Below are positions 1 to 7,928 of a DNA stretch of 48,626 nucleotides, one piece after another. The stretch is from Kiritimatiellia bacterium (lineage in GTDB: Bacteria; Verrucomicrobiota; Kiritimatiellia; RFP12; UBA1067). The position numbers and the translations under genes are program-made. Each line of letters starts with the position of its first letter. The stretch's first letter is position 1. The DNA is taken from contig JAFRDO010000021.1 in NCBI GenBank assembly GCA_017403825.1, positions 1 through 48,626 on the forward strand, read 5' to 3'. Under the pieces are notes generated by a model. That model was not told the DNA's origin. It worked only from the letters and a program-made list of their open reading frames with translations, and did not search any database.

Positions 1-2
1 CC

Positions 3-263
3 GCCGCGATGGCCGACGCCGTCGTGCGGCTCCTGCCCGGCGCGCTGGGCGGCGGACAGGCGGCGGTGTCGTCCGAAAGCTTCGGCGCGGACGGCCTTCT
101 GGAGGCGCCGCAGTACACGCACCCGCCGGAGTTCCGCGGAATGCGCGTTCCGGACGTGCTGCTGTCGGGTGACCATCGCCGCATCGAGGCGTGGCGCAAG
201 GCGGAGTCGCGCCGCGTCACGGCATCGTCGCGTCCCGACCTGCTGGAAGGGGGGCGCAGCTGA
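3..263 (+). CDS. trmD: tRNA (guanine37-N1)-methyltransferase, C-terminal part (5' end outside window)
   Basis: TrmD methylates N1 of G37 next to the anticodon of several tRNAs, using S-adenosylmethionine, and so prevents +1 frameshifting. Only about 87 C-terminal residues are visible; the frame is open to the left edge, so the start lies outside the window. Recognisable family blocks are [12 protein letters not shown], then [22 protein letters not shown] and [17 protein letters not shown]. The last block belongs to the C-terminal domain that completes the tRNA-binding site of the homodimer. The stop codon TGA shares one base with the ATG of the next gene (TGATG), so the two are probably translationally coupled. 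Identity is secure; the length of the missing part cannot be judged. Confidence 0.95.
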   Translation, partial: AAMADAVVRLLPGALGGGQAAVSSESFGADGLLEAPQYTHPPEFRGMRVPDVLLSGDHRRIEAWRKAESRRVTASSRPDLLEGGRS

Positions 264-1846
264 TGTCGCTTGCGTCCTCGCTGCTTGTTGCCGTGACGAT
301 AGTGGCGCACGAGCCGGGCTACACGACGTCGCTCGCGAACCACCTGAAGCGCTGGCTTGCCGGTGAGTCGGTCGCCGCGCAGGTGGTGACGCCAGCGCAG
401 ATGCCTGCCGCGCTGGCGAAGGAGCGCATTGCGTTCCTCGTCGGCTTCGCATCGCCCACGAAGGGCGAGATGGCGACGCTGCGCGCCTTCCGCTCCCGCG
501 GCGGCAGGCTCGTCGTCTTCCACTCGTCCTCGCCCGACCTCGCCGCGCTTATGGGCGTAAAGCCGGTCGGATACCGCACCGCGGCGTACCCGGGCGAATT
601 CAGCCGCATGGTCTTCTCCGCAAAGTTCCCCGAGGGGCTGCCCGCCTCGGTTCGGCAAACGTCGTCGGTGCTGCACCGGGCGCGCGCGATAGAGGGCCGC
701 TCGCGCGTCATCGCCATGTGGTCGGACCGCGCCGGACGGCAGACGGGCGAGCCGGCGTGGCTCGCCTCCGGCGCCGGGTTCTGGATGACTCATGTGCTCC
801 AGGCCGACGGCGACGAGGACCTGAAGGCGCAGCTCCTGGGGGCGATCGTCGGGTCGGTCGTGCCGTCGCTGTGGAATTACGGAGCGCACCGCCGCCGCGA
901 GGAAGCGAAGCGCCAGTCGCTGCGCGCCATCGCCGCGAAACAGGTCCCGGCGCGCGGCGAGCTTCACGCCACGTGGGACCAGTCGGGCTGCGGACTCTAC
1001 CCTGGCGACTGGCCGCGCACGTTCCGCGTCCTGAAGGCGGCGCGTATCACCGACCTCTTCGTCAACGTAGGCGGCGCGGGGTTCGCCAACTACCCGAGCG
1101 CAGTGCTGCCGCGCTCCAAGACGCTTGAACAGGAAGGCGACCAGCTCGCCGCCTGCCTCGCGGCGTCTGCAGGGACGGGCGTGCGGGTCCACGCCTGGCT
1201 GATGTGCTTCAGCACTGCCCGTGCTACGCCCGACAGGCTTGAGGTGTTCCGTAGGCGCGGCTGGAGACTCAAGACCCCGTCGGGGAAGCTGACCGACTTC
1301 CTTGACCCGTCGGTTCCCGCCGTTAGGGAGTACGTGCTTTCTGCCGTCGGCGAGGTCGCGGCGCGGTATCGCGTTGCAGGCGTCCATCTTGACTTCGTGC
1401 GCTGGGGCGACGGCACGGCGAAGCCGAAGGACGCCGCGGCGCACGTCTCGGCGTTCGTGGCTGCGGCGCGGCGGCGCGTGCCGCGTCCGAAGTGGCTGAC
1501 GACGGCGGTCTACGGCAAGTACCCGTCGTGCATAGTGTCCGTCGGACAGGACTGGGTGGGCTGGCTCGACACCGGCATCGTGGACTATGTGGTTCCTATG
1601 GACTACACCGAGGACCCCATGCAATTCGAAGCGCTTCTGCGCCAACACGCGTCCGTGAGGTCGCATGCGCGCCGGACTATCGCTGGAATCGGCGTCACCG
1701 CCAACGAGTCGCGGCTTGACGCGCGCCAGGTGATCTCTCAGATATGCCTTGTGCGCAAGTACGGCCTCGCGGGCGAGGCGCTGTTCGACCTTGACGTGAC
1801 ACTGGAGAAGTCGATACTTCCCTACCTCGCGCTCGGCATCTGGTGA
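263..1846 (+). CDS. Secreted glycoside-hydrolase-like protein with GHL10 (DUF187)-type TIM barrel
   Basis: The 527-residue protein has a short hydrophobic N-terminus ([15 protein letters not shown]) that may be a weak signal peptide. Residues about 20-215 look like a Rossmann-type ThuA/trimerisation-like domain (VGFASPTKGEMATLRAFRSRGG, LVVFHSSSPDLAALMG). Residues about 233-520 match the GHL10 family seen in polysaccharide-degrading bacteria: HATWDQSGCGLYP, then VNVGGAGFANYPS, VHAWLMCF, GVHLDFVRW and VVPMDYTED. The acidic residues in LDFVRW and MDYTED are the likely catalytic pair by family analogy. The ATG at 263 is chosen because it overlaps the trmD stop; an in-frame ATG at 191 would lie deep inside trmD. 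The substrate is unknown. Coupling to trmD is unusual for a carbohydrate enzyme. Confidence 0.75.
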   Translation: MSLASSLLVAVTIVAHEPGYTTSLANHLKRWLAGESVAAQVVTPAQMPAALAKERIAFLVGFASPTKGEMATLRAFRSRGGRLVVFHSSSPDLAALMGVKPVGYRTAAYPGEFSRMVFSAKFPEGLPASVRQTSSVLHRARAIEGRSRVIAMWSDRAGRQTGEPAWLASGAGFWMTHVLQADGDEDLKAQLLGAIVGSVVPSLWNYGAHRRREEAKRQSLRAIAAKQVPARGELHATWDQSGCGLYPGDWPRTFRVLKAARITDLFVNVGGAGFANYPSAVLPRSKTLEQEGDQLAACLAASAGTGVRVHAWLMCFSTARATPDRLEVFRRRGWRLKTPSGKLTDFLDPSVPAVREYVLSAVGEVAARYRVAGVHLDFVRWGDGTAKPKDAAAHVSAFVAAARRRVPRPKWLTTAVYGKYPSCIVSVGQDWVGWLDTGIVDYVVPMDYTEDPMQFEALLRQHASVRSHARRTIAGIGVTANESRLDARQVISQICLVRKYGLAGEALFDLDVTLEKSILPYLALGIW

Positions 1847-1870
1847 ACTTTTGGTATACTATCGGCACCT
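1847..1870 (+). promoter_or_regulatory. Promoter with extended -10 (TTTTGGTATACT), near-leaderless start
   Basis: TATACT at 1855-1860 is preceded by TG one base upstream (TGG), giving an extended -10. Only ten bases separate the -10 from the ATG at 1871, so a normal start point would leave a leader of about 3-5 nt without room for a Shine-Dalgarno sequence. Confidence 0.6.
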
Positions 1871-2230
1871 ATGGAAGAGATTGACTTCAGCTCCGACTCC
1901 TTCGAAGACATCACCGGACGCGACCAGCGCTACGACGCGCGCGCCTACGCGCTGCTGATGGATTGCATAAACTACCTCGGCAGGGATGGCGGCCACATGT
2001 CGGGCGAGGAGATAACGGACGAGTTCCGCGAACGCGCTCTCGACCAGTACGGTCCGCTTACTTACGACGTGCTGACGGAATGGGGTCTCAAGTCCACCGA
2101 GGACATCGGCGAGATGATGATCAACCTTACGGAGAGCCGTCGGGTACGGCGCGGCGAGGAAGATTCCCTGGAAAGCTTCTCTGGCGGCTACGACTTCAAG
2201 GAAGCGTTCCTCGGACCTTACCAGACATGA
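1871..2230 (+). CDS. Minf_1886 family protein
   Basis: This acidic 119-residue protein matches the Minf_1886 family, small proteins of unknown function found mainly in Verrucomicrobiota and relatives. Characteristic blocks are the YDARAYALLMDCINYL helix (residues about 19-34), the HMSGEEITDEFRERALDQYGPL segment, and VLTEWGLKSTEDIGEMMINLTE. No catalytic motif, membrane segment or signal peptide is visible. It has its own extended -10 promoter with almost no leader. Its stop overlaps the ATG of the following membrane protein (ATGA), so the two are coupled. The family name is from memory of published annotations; no biochemical role is known to me. Confidence 0.75.
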   Translation: MEEIDFSSDSFEDITGRDQRYDARAYALLMDCINYLGRDGGHMSGEEITDEFRERALDQYGPLTYDVLTEWGLKSTEDIGEMMINLTESRRVRRGEEDSLESFSGGYDFKEAFLGPYQT

Positions 2231-3573
2231 GCGGCGGCGGCGAGTCGCGCTTCGGCGTCGGGCGCGTCACGCGCTTCTACCTCCCGCTGCTGCTGCAGGC
2301 GTTCTCCCAGTCGCTTACCTATCCGCTTGTGGCCGGCATCGTGACGCACGGGCCGGACGGCGTGGACGCGCTCACCGCGTTCAGCCAGGGCCAGGTGGTG
2401 ATGTTCATGATCGGCGCCCTCGGCGGCGGCCTCATTACGACCGGCCTTGTCTTTGCCCGAACCTGGTACGGTTACATCTCGTTCCGGCGGCTGAACGCGC
2501 TGATGATGGCCGCCCTGCTGTCCGTCCAGTGCGCGATGGCGCTGCCGCCGTTTTCCGACTGGGTGTTCCGCGGCTTCTTCGCGCTTCCGCCCGACCTGGC
2601 CGAGACAGCCCGGTTCACGCTCCTCTACGGCGCGGTCATGAACGGTACGTTCTTTCTTCGCAACGTGCCGATGGTCGTGCTCTTCTCTTGCTACGACAGC
2701 GCGAAAGCCAACAACGCCACGTTCCTGCGCATGGGCGCGACGCTCGCCTGCGCCGTGGTTTTCCCGCGCATTGGTTGGACCGGCGCGACATGGGGCCTCG
2801 CCGCGCTCACGCTCGGCGTCATCGTGGAGTACTCGGCGACATGGGCGTGGGCTCGTCCCTACGTGGCGCGCCTGCGTGCGTCCCACTCGCCGATGCCGGG
2901 ACGCGACCGTCCCGCGGCCGGCGAGGTGCTGTCGCTCACGCTGGAGCAGTTCCGCTTCACGCTGCCGCTGTCGCTTGGAGGATTTTTGCTCATGCTCTCT
3001 CCGCTCATCGTAGCCGCGTTCGTCGGCCGCGCCGACAACCCCGGCGACATGCTGGCCCTGCACTACGTCACGCTCGGCGTCGCCAACCCCGTCGCCTACG
3101 CCGCGATGCGCATGCAGACCGTGGCGATACAGTTCCCGCCGGAACACGCCGGCGACCGCCGCCTGCTCGTCTATGCCGTAGCGGCCGGCGCACTGCTCGG
3201 CCTCCTGCCGCTCCTCTTCGCCGTTCCGTCCGTCGGCAACTGGTACTTCGGCTCCTACCAGAACGTTCCGCCGCGGCTTCTCGGCACGGCGCGGCTCGCT
3301 GCCGGCATATATTCGCTCATCTGCATAATACAGGCTGTTCGGGGACGCATCGAGGGCCTTGCAGCCGTTGCACGCCGTCCCTCCGCAGTAATGGTAGGGC
3401 AGGTTGCCTACACGTTGGCCCTTCTCGTGACGCTCGCCGTGCTGCTGCCGCTGGGCGTGCCCGGCTGGGCGATGGCGGTGACGTCCATCTTCGTCGCCCC
3501 GGTCGCGACAACAGTCGCAGTATATTCAGCGCTCGCAGTAGGCGCGCGGAAGAAGGAAGGGGAGGTTCGGTAA
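2227..3573 (+). CDS. Polytopic membrane protein of MOP/MATE flippase type
   Basis: The 448-residue protein is almost entirely hydrophobic, with roughly 11-12 predicted membrane spans. An N-terminal half (FYLPLLLQAFSQSLTYPLV onward) and a second half beginning QFRFTLPLSLGGFLLMLSPLIVAAFVGR look like an internal duplication. This is the typical layout of the MOP superfamily (MATE exporters, polysaccharide and lipid II flippases, ANKH-like proteins). It begins at ATG 2227, overlapping the stop of the Minf_1886 gene (ATGA). The same frame stays open further upstream, but no ribosome site supports that. Substrate cannot be inferred. The next gene, manA, starts two bases after the stop, and a sugar-lipid flippase would suit that neighbour, but this is only inference. 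Confidence 0.6.
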   Translation: MSGGGESRFGVGRVTRFYLPLLLQAFSQSLTYPLVAGIVTHGPDGVDALTAFSQGQVVMFMIGALGGGLITTGLVFARTWYGYISFRRLNALMMAALLSVQCAMALPPFSDWVFRGFFALPPDLAETARFTLLYGAVMNGTFFLRNVPMVVLFSCYDSAKANNATFLRMGATLACAVVFPRIGWTGATWGLAALTLGVIVEYSATWAWARPYVARLRASHSPMPGRDRPAAGEVLSLTLEQFRFTLPLSLGGFLLMLSPLIVAAFVGRADNPGDMLALHYVTLGVANPVAYAAMRMQTVAIQFPPEHAGDRRLLVYAVAAGALLGLLPLLFAVPSVGNWYFGSYQNVPPRLLGTARLAAGIYSLICIIQAVRGRIEGLAAVARRPSAVMVGQVAYTLALLVTLAVLLPLGVPGWAMAVTSIFVAPVATTVAVYSALAVGARKKEGEVR

Positions 3574-3575
3574 AG

Positions 3576-4397
3576 ATGAACGAACGGCGCCTGAAGTTCG
3601 AGGAGCGCGTCCACCGCGCACTGTGGGGATTCGAGAGATGGGAGATTTCGGCGCACGCGAGCGATCCGAGCGTGGTGGCGGACGGCCCGTGCGCCGGTTG
3701 TCGCCTGGACGGGCTCTTCCCGCGTTTCCCGCTTCTCTTCAAGGAGATAAACGCGGCGACGCGTCTCTCCGTGCAGGTGCACCCGAATGAATCGTCCTGC
3801 CGACTGGCTGGCGGCGAGCCGAAGTCGGAGATGTGGTGCGCACTTTCCGAAGGGCCGGTCTATGCTGGACTTCGCCCCGGAACTGACGCCGCAGAGGTCG
3901 AGACCGCGATTGGCGAGGGTAGCGTCGGCGAACTGCTGGTCCGCCACGACTTGCGTCCGGGCGACGTGATCTTCATTCCAGGCGGAATGGTCCATGCCAT
4001 TGGCGACGGTGCTCGCGTCTATGAAGTGCAGCAGAGTTCCGACACGACCTTCCGGCTTTACGACTGGGGCCGGACCGGCCCCGATGGACGTCCGCGCGAG
4101 CTGCACGTCGGGCCGGGGCTCCTTGCGCTCGATCCGAAGCTGCCGCCGCCTGAGACGAGCCAATCGCTCGACACTCCGTTCTTCTCGTTCCGGCAGACGC
4201 GTCTCTCAGGGGAAATGCCGCTAATGTGCGGCGACGGCGAGTTCCTTGCGGTCAGGTCGGCGGACGGTCCGTTCAGCCTTGACGGCGAACCGTTTGCGGC
4301 GGGCGAGTGCTTCCTGCTGCCGCCAGAGTCCGAGGGCGTTTTGCGGGCGGACGACTCCTGGCTCCTCATCACGCGCTTCGCTACGGTAAGAGATTAA
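3576..4397 (+). CDS. manA: Mannose-6-phosphate isomerase, class I
   Basis: ManA interconverts mannose 6-phosphate and fructose 6-phosphate, linking mannose use and GDP-mannose synthesis to glycolysis. The 273-residue protein shows the zinc site of type I enzymes: Q and H in LSVQVHPNE (about residues 66-74), E in KSEMW (about 85-89), and H in GGMVHAIGDG (about 135-144). A C-terminal second cupin-like portion ends in GECFLLPPESEGVL. It is short like the Firmicutes-type enzymes, not the 390-residue E. coli type. It starts two bases after the preceding stop and is last in its operon, followed at once by an intrinsic terminator. Confidence 0.93.
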   Translation: MNERRLKFEERVHRALWGFERWEISAHASDPSVVADGPCAGCRLDGLFPRFPLLFKEINAATRLSVQVHPNESSCRLAGGEPKSEMWCALSEGPVYAGLRPGTDAAEVETAIGEGSVGELLVRHDLRPGDVIFIPGGMVHAIGDGARVYEVQQSSDTTFRLYDWGRTGPDGRPRELHVGPGLLALDPKLPPPETSQSLDTPFFSFRQTRLSGEMPLMCGDGEFLAVRSADGPFSLDGEPFAAGECFLLPPESEGVLRADDSWLLITRFATVRD

Positions 4398-4435
4398 AAA
4401 TGAGAAAGCAGGTCAGACCTGGTTTCTCATTTTTT
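4396..4435 (+). terminator. Intrinsic terminator after manA
   Basis: The arm AAAAATGAGAAA (4396-4407) pairs with TTTCTCATTTTT (4423-4434), and an inner CAGGT/ACCTG pairing extends the stem. The 3' arm supplies the T run. The hairpin begins within the manA stop codon. Because the stem starts with A-run and ends with T-run, it could also work on the opposite strand. Confidence 0.9.
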
Positions 4436-4510
4436 GGCCCGAAGGGCCACTTAGGGCCACCGGCCCACTTAACGCGCAGCGACTTAACCCTTAGGGCCGC
4501 AGGCCGACTA
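4436..4510. repeat. Cluster of GGCC-containing short repeats
   Basis: Between the manA terminator and the rpsO promoter lies a run of small palindromes and repeated words: GGCCCGAAGGGCC, CTTAGGGCCACCGGCC, CGACTTAACC, CTTAGGGCCGCAGGCC and CGACTAAAATCC. No open frame with coding character is present. It resembles a short intergenic repeat element but only one cluster is visible in this window. Confidence 0.45.
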
Positions 4511-4535
4511 AAATCCTTCGACGCCGCGCGCCCAC

Positions 4536-4565
4536 TTGCCAGGCAAGCACCATTTTTGATAAAAT
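4536..4565 (+). promoter_or_regulatory. Promoter of the rpsO-pnp operon
   Basis: TTGCCA (4536-4541) and TAAAAT (4560-4565) are 18 bases apart, with TGA just before the -10. The predicted leader to the rpsO start is about 125 nt, much longer than at other promoters here. Confidence 0.65.
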
Positions 4566-4572
4566 ATCCAAT

Positions 4573-4696
4573 CTAATCTGCGACTGTCTAAGGAGGTTGC
4601 TCCCTGTTGCGGGCGCCATCGGGTGATGGCGAAGCCTGTCTTCATAGTGCCAGCCTCCCGGTTCGCGGAGATCAAAAGAAAGAGCAAAGACAGACA
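4573..4696 (+). promoter_or_regulatory. Long rpsO 5' leader, possible S15 autoregulatory region
   Basis: The leader contains the perfect hairpin CGCCATC/GATGGCG at about 4613-4630 and further pairing potential around 4590-4660. An SD-like AAGGAGG occurs near 4591 but is over 100 nt from the gene, while only a weak purine stretch lies near the ATG. Ribosomal protein S15 commonly represses its own mRNA through structured leaders in several bacterial groups, so a similar role is plausible. This is inference; the structure does not obviously match a known S15 leader class. Confidence 0.4.
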
Positions 4697-4957
4697 ATGA
4701 AGATCGACAAGTCCGCCATCGCAAACGAGTACAGGCGCCATGACCGTGACACGGGTTCCTCTGAGGTTCAGATCGCGATCCTCACCAAGGAGATCGAGGC
4801 CCTGACCGAGCATCTCAAGGCGAACAAGAAGGACCACAGCTCCCGCTACGGCCTTCTGCGCAAGGTTCAGAACCGCCGCAACCTGCTCAATTACCTGAAG
4901 CGCGAGAACGAGCAGAGCTACCGCGAGCTTATCAAGAAGCTCGGCCTGCGCCGCTAA
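4697..4957 (+). CDS. rpsO: 30S ribosomal protein S15
   Basis: S15 binds the central domain of 16S rRNA early in small-subunit assembly and contributes to an intersubunit bridge. The 86-residue product has the usual family length and motifs: [16 protein letters not shown] (residues 15-30), [16 protein letters not shown], and the C-terminal [19 protein letters not shown] ending GLRR. The ATG at 4697 is chosen because it gives the canonical N-terminus [12 protein letters not shown]; an earlier in-frame ATG at 4607 lies in the structured leader and would add 30 non-homologous residues. Followed by pnp, the same order as in E. coli and many bacteria. Confidence 0.97.
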   Translation: MKIDKSAIANEYRRHDRDTGSSEVQIAILTKEIEALTEHLKANKKDHSSRYGLLRKVQNRRNLLNYLKRENEQSYRELIKKLGLRR

Positions 4958-4978
4958 GGCAGGCAACGGGCTCCTGCC
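4958..4978 (+). other. Stem-loop between rpsO and pnp
   Basis: GGCAGG (4958-4963) pairs with CCTGCC (4973-4978) immediately after the rpsO stop, without a T run, so it is not a standard terminator. In E. coli the pnp leader has an RNase III-cleaved hairpin used for autoregulation; this could be an RNA-processing hairpin of similar use, but there is no direct evidence. Confidence 0.4.
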
Positions 4979-5020
4979 CGAAGAATTGACAAAAAGAAAA
5001 CAAGAAAAAGAGAAAACACA

Positions 5021-7132
5021 ATGCAAGGTGCAAAGCAGTTCAAGGTCGACATCGCGGGGACGGACCTCGTGATCGAGACCGGGCTCCTGGCGCAGCAGGC
5101 CGCCGGAGCAGTCACCGTAAGCTACGGTGACACCACGGTCTTCACGGCCGTGACAAATACGGACACGCCGCGCGAGGGGATCGATTTCTTCCCGCTTCAG
5201 TGCGAGTACCGTGAGAAGTTCTACGCAGCGGGCAAGTTCCCGGGCGGCTTCTTCAAGCGCGAGGCGCGTCCGACGAGCAAGGAGATCCTGACGGCGCGCA
5301 TGTGCGACCGCCCGATCCGTCCGCTGTTCCCCGACGGCTACTACAACGACGTTCAGGTCAACTCGACGCTGATCCAGTCGGACGGCACGCGCGAGGGCGA
5401 CTTCCTGGCGGTGAACGCCGCGTCGGCCGCGCTGCACATCAGCGAGATCCCGTTCATGGGCCCGATCGGGTGCGTGCGCATTGGCCGCGTCGACGGCCAG
5501 TGGGTCATCAACCCGACTCACGAGCAGAAGGCGAAGAGCGACATCGACCTTCTCTACGCCGGCCTTCGCGGCAAGTTCCTCATGATGGAAGGCTCCGCGA
5601 GCGAGATCAGCGACGAGGACTTCATCGCCGCGCTCAAGCGCGCCCACGAGGAAGTCGAGAAGATCATCGACCTCCAGATCGAGATGCGCCGTGCGCTCGG
5701 CAAGCCCGACAAGGACATCAAGGACGTCCCGCAGCCTGCGGACAAGATGGACTTCATGCGCCAGGAGGGCGGCGAGGCCCTTGCGTCCGCGCTGCTCATC
5801 AAGGGCAAGCTGGAGCGCCAGGGCAAGGTCTCCGCAATCAAGGAGGACCTGCTCAAGAAGGTCAGCGAGAAGTGGCCCGAGGTCGACGCGGTCGGCTTCG
5901 TGCACCTCTTCGACGCGCTCGAGATCGAGACGGTCAGGAAGAATGTGCTCGAGAAGGGGCTCCGCATCGACGGCCGCGCCCAGCACGAGATACGTCCGCT
6001 CTCCGCGCAGGTCGGGATTCTCCCGCGCGTGCACGGCTCGGCGATCTTCTCGCGCGGCGAGACGCAGTCGCTGGCGACGGTGACGCTCGGCACGAAGAAG
6101 GACGCGCAGGACCTCGATTCCGTTACCGGCGGCGACACGTCGAAGCGGTTCATGCTGCACTACAACTTCCCGCCCTACTGCACTGGCGAGGTCGGCCGCC
6201 TCGGATCCACCGGGCGCCGCGAGATCGGCCACGGCGCGCTCGCCGAGCGCTCGATCGCGGAGGTTCTCCCCGATGACTTCCCGTACTCGATTCGCGTCGT
6301 CAGCGAGATCATGGGCTCGAACGGCTCCTCGTCGATGGCGTCGATCTGCAACGGCTGCCTTGCGCTCATGGACGCTGGCGTGCCGCTGAAGGCGACGGTC
6401 GCGGGCATCTCCATCGGCCTGTTCACTAACGAGGACCAGAGCCAGAAGGTGCTGGTGACCGACATTCTCGGCGCCGAGGACCACTGCGGCGACATGGACT
6501 TCAAGGTCGGCGGCACCCGCAAGGGCATCACCGGCTTCCAGGTCGACCTGAAGCTCAGGGGCCTCACGTGGGATCTCGTCGAGGGCGCGGTGAAAGCGGC
6601 GCACGACGCGCGGCTTAAGATCATCGACTTCATGGAGTCGGTCATACCGGCGCCGCGCGCGGAGCTGAACAAGTACGCGCCTCGGATCGAGGAGATGCAG
6701 ATTCCGGTCGACAAGATCGGCGCGCTCATCGGTCCCGGCGGCTCGAACATCCGCGCCATCGTGGAGACGACGGGAGCGCAGATCGACATCGACGACGACG
6801 GCAAGGTCGCGATCTTCGCGACGTCGAAGGAGTCGATGGAGGCCGCGAAGAAGGCCGTCGGCGAGGTGGCGGCGGAAGCCGAGCCCGGCAAGATCTACGA
6901 GGGCAAGGTGACCGGCATCAAGGACTTCGGCGCGTTCGTCGAGATCCTTCCCGGGCTGGACGGGCTCTGCCACATCAGCGAGTTCTCCGACAAGTTCCTG
7001 AAGTCGATGGACGGCGTGTGCAAGGTCGGCGACATCATCAAGGTGAAGTGCCTCGACGTGGACGAGCGCGGCCGCATCAAGCTGAGCCGCAAGGCCGCGA
7101 TGGCCGAGCTCGACGCACAGGCCAAGTCATAA
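5021..7132 (+). CDS. pnp: Polyribonucleotide nucleotidyltransferase (PNPase)
   Basis: PNPase is the phosphorolytic 3'-5' exoribonuclease of mRNA decay and can also add heteropolymeric tails. The 703-residue protein has the full domain order: first RNase PH domain (about 10-140), helical domain (about 235-310), second RNase PH domain (about 320-540) with GAEDHCGDMDFKVGGT carrying the catalytic aspartates near residue 490, a KH domain (about 555-610, IGALIGPGGSNIRAI) and an S1 domain (about 620-690, GKVTGIKDFGAFVEI). The start lies in an A-rich tract with no convincing Shine-Dalgarno sequence. It probably shares the rpsO transcript. The stop codon overlaps the ribosome site of rpoZ. Confidence 0.97.
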   Translation: MQGAKQFKVDIAGTDLVIETGLLAQQAAGAVTVSYGDTTVFTAVTNTDTPREGIDFFPLQCEYREKFYAAGKFPGGFFKREARPTSKEILTARMCDRPIRPLFPDGYYNDVQVNSTLIQSDGTREGDFLAVNAASAALHISEIPFMGPIGCVRIGRVDGQWVINPTHEQKAKSDIDLLYAGLRGKFLMMEGSASEISDEDFIAALKRAHEEVEKIIDLQIEMRRALGKPDKDIKDVPQPADKMDFMRQEGGEALASALLIKGKLERQGKVSAIKEDLLKKVSEKWPEVDAVGFVHLFDALEIETVRKNVLEKGLRIDGRAQHEIRPLSAQVGILPRVHGSAIFSRGETQSLATVTLGTKKDAQDLDSVTGGDTSKRFMLHYNFPPYCTGEVGRLGSTGRREIGHGALAERSIAEVLPDDFPYSIRVVSEIMGSNGSSSMASICNGCLALMDAGVPLKATVAGISIGLFTNEDQSQKVLVTDILGAEDHCGDMDFKVGGTRKGITGFQVDLKLRGLTWDLVEGAVKAAHDARLKIIDFMESVIPAPRAELNKYAPRIEEMQIPVDKIGALIGPGGSNIRAIVETTGAQIDIDDDGKVAIFATSKESMEAAKKAVGEVAAEAEPGKIYEGKVTGIKDFGAFVEILPGLDGLCHISEFSDKFLKSMDGVCKVGDIIKVKCLDVDERGRIKLSRKAAMAELDAQAKS

Positions 7133-7145
7133 GGAGGGTCTCACG

Positions 7146-7424
7146 ATGGACGCAAAGCTGCTCAAGGCCGCGCACGAGAAGATACCGTCCGTGCCGGTGC
7201 TGGTGAACCTCATCAGCAAGCGGGAGCGCGAGCTCATCAACGGCGCGAAGCCGCTCATAAAGCCTACGTCGCTCGACGTCGACAAGTGCGACATCGCGCT
7301 TCAGGAGGTCGCTGAGGGCAAGCTGATCGCCGAGATCGACTTCGACGCGATCGCCAAGGCCGAGGACGCCAAGACCAAGTGGAACAAGAAGCACGCGAAC
7401 ATCAATTCGCTTTATGCGGACTGA
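7146..7424 (+). CDS. rpoZ: DNA-directed RNA polymerase omega subunit
   Basis: This is a small 92-residue protein in which residues 1-70 fit the omega family: MDAKLLKAAHEKIPSVPVLV, then NLISKRERELINGAKPLI and DIALQEVAEGKL, matching the RxxQL..GxxPL..ALxEIxxGK pattern of RpoZ. Omega helps fold and assemble the beta' subunit. It has a strong ribosome site, AAGGAGG at 7131-7137, spaced eight bases from the ATG and overlapping the pnp stop. The gene overlaps smpB by 11 bases. The family is short and divergent, so the call rests on the central motif. Confidence 0.8.
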   Translation: MDAKLLKAAHEKIPSVPVLVNLISKRERELINGAKPLIKPTSLDVDKCDIALQEVAEGKLIAEIDFDAIAKAEDAKTKWNKKHANINSLYAD

Positions 7425-7866
7425 GAAGTTCAATCCGGTCTTTGCGGAAAACCGCCGGGTCAGACACGACTATGCCGTACTCGAGACGATCGAGTGCGGC
7501 ATAGCCCTTTCGGGGACCGAGGTGAAGTCGGTGCGGCGCGGCGGAGTGTCGCTGGCCGGCTCCTACGCGGCGGTCCTCGGCGGCGAACTCTGGCTCGTCG
7601 GGGCCGACATCGCAGCGTACGAGTTCGGCAACAGGTTCAACCACGCCCCGAAGCGCAACCGCAAGCTGCTCGTGCACGCCAAGGAGATCGGAGAGCTGAA
7701 GATGAAGAGCGAGGCGAAGGGCCTCACGCTCGTGCCTCTCAAGATGTTCCTTCGCCGCGGCAAGGTGAAGCTCGACCTGGGCGTCTGCCGCGGCAAGGCG
7801 CTGCACGACAAGCGCGATGCGCTCAAGCAGAAGGCCGTCCGCCGCGATTTGGAGCGCGAAACCTGA
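7414..7866 (+). CDS. smpB: SsrA-binding protein SmpB
   Basis: SmpB carries tmRNA to stalled ribosomes for trans-translation. The 150-residue product has the typical OB-fold core: NRRVRHDYAVLETIECGIALSGTEVKS (residues 9-35), LVGADIAAYEFGN, HAPKRNRKLL, and LVPLKMFLRRGKVKLDLGVCRGKALHDKR, followed by a basic C-terminal tail that enters the mRNA channel. It overlaps the end of rpoZ by 11 bases, which suggests coupling. No tmRNA gene (ssrA) is visible in the window. Confidence 0.96.
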   Translation: MRTEKFNPVFAENRRVRHDYAVLETIECGIALSGTEVKSVRRGGVSLAGSYAAVLGGELWLVGADIAAYEFGNRFNHAPKRNRKLLVHAKEIGELKMKSEAKGLTLVPLKMFLRRGKVKLDLGVCRGKALHDKRDALKQKAVRRDLERET

Positions 7867-7892
7867 CGCTCGCAATGGCGGCGGGGGAAATA

Positions 7893-7915
7893 TGGTATAA
7901 TAACAGTTTAAGGAG
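7893..7915 (+). promoter_or_regulatory. thrS promoter and ribosome-binding region
   Basis: An extended -10 TGGTATAAT lies at 7893-7901. The predicted start point is near 7908, followed by AAGGAG at 7910-7915 and a second purine word AGGAG at 7919-7923. Together they fix the start of thrS at about 7929. Confidence 0.75.
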
Positions 7916-7928
7916 AACAGGAGTGATT

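Noticed and set aside
4508..6973. An 821-codon open frame on the minus strand opposite rpsO and pnp
   Set aside because: It is antisense to the well-conserved pnp gene, rich in Arg/Ala/Leu/Asp as expected from the complement of GC-rich codons, and has no recognisable motif.
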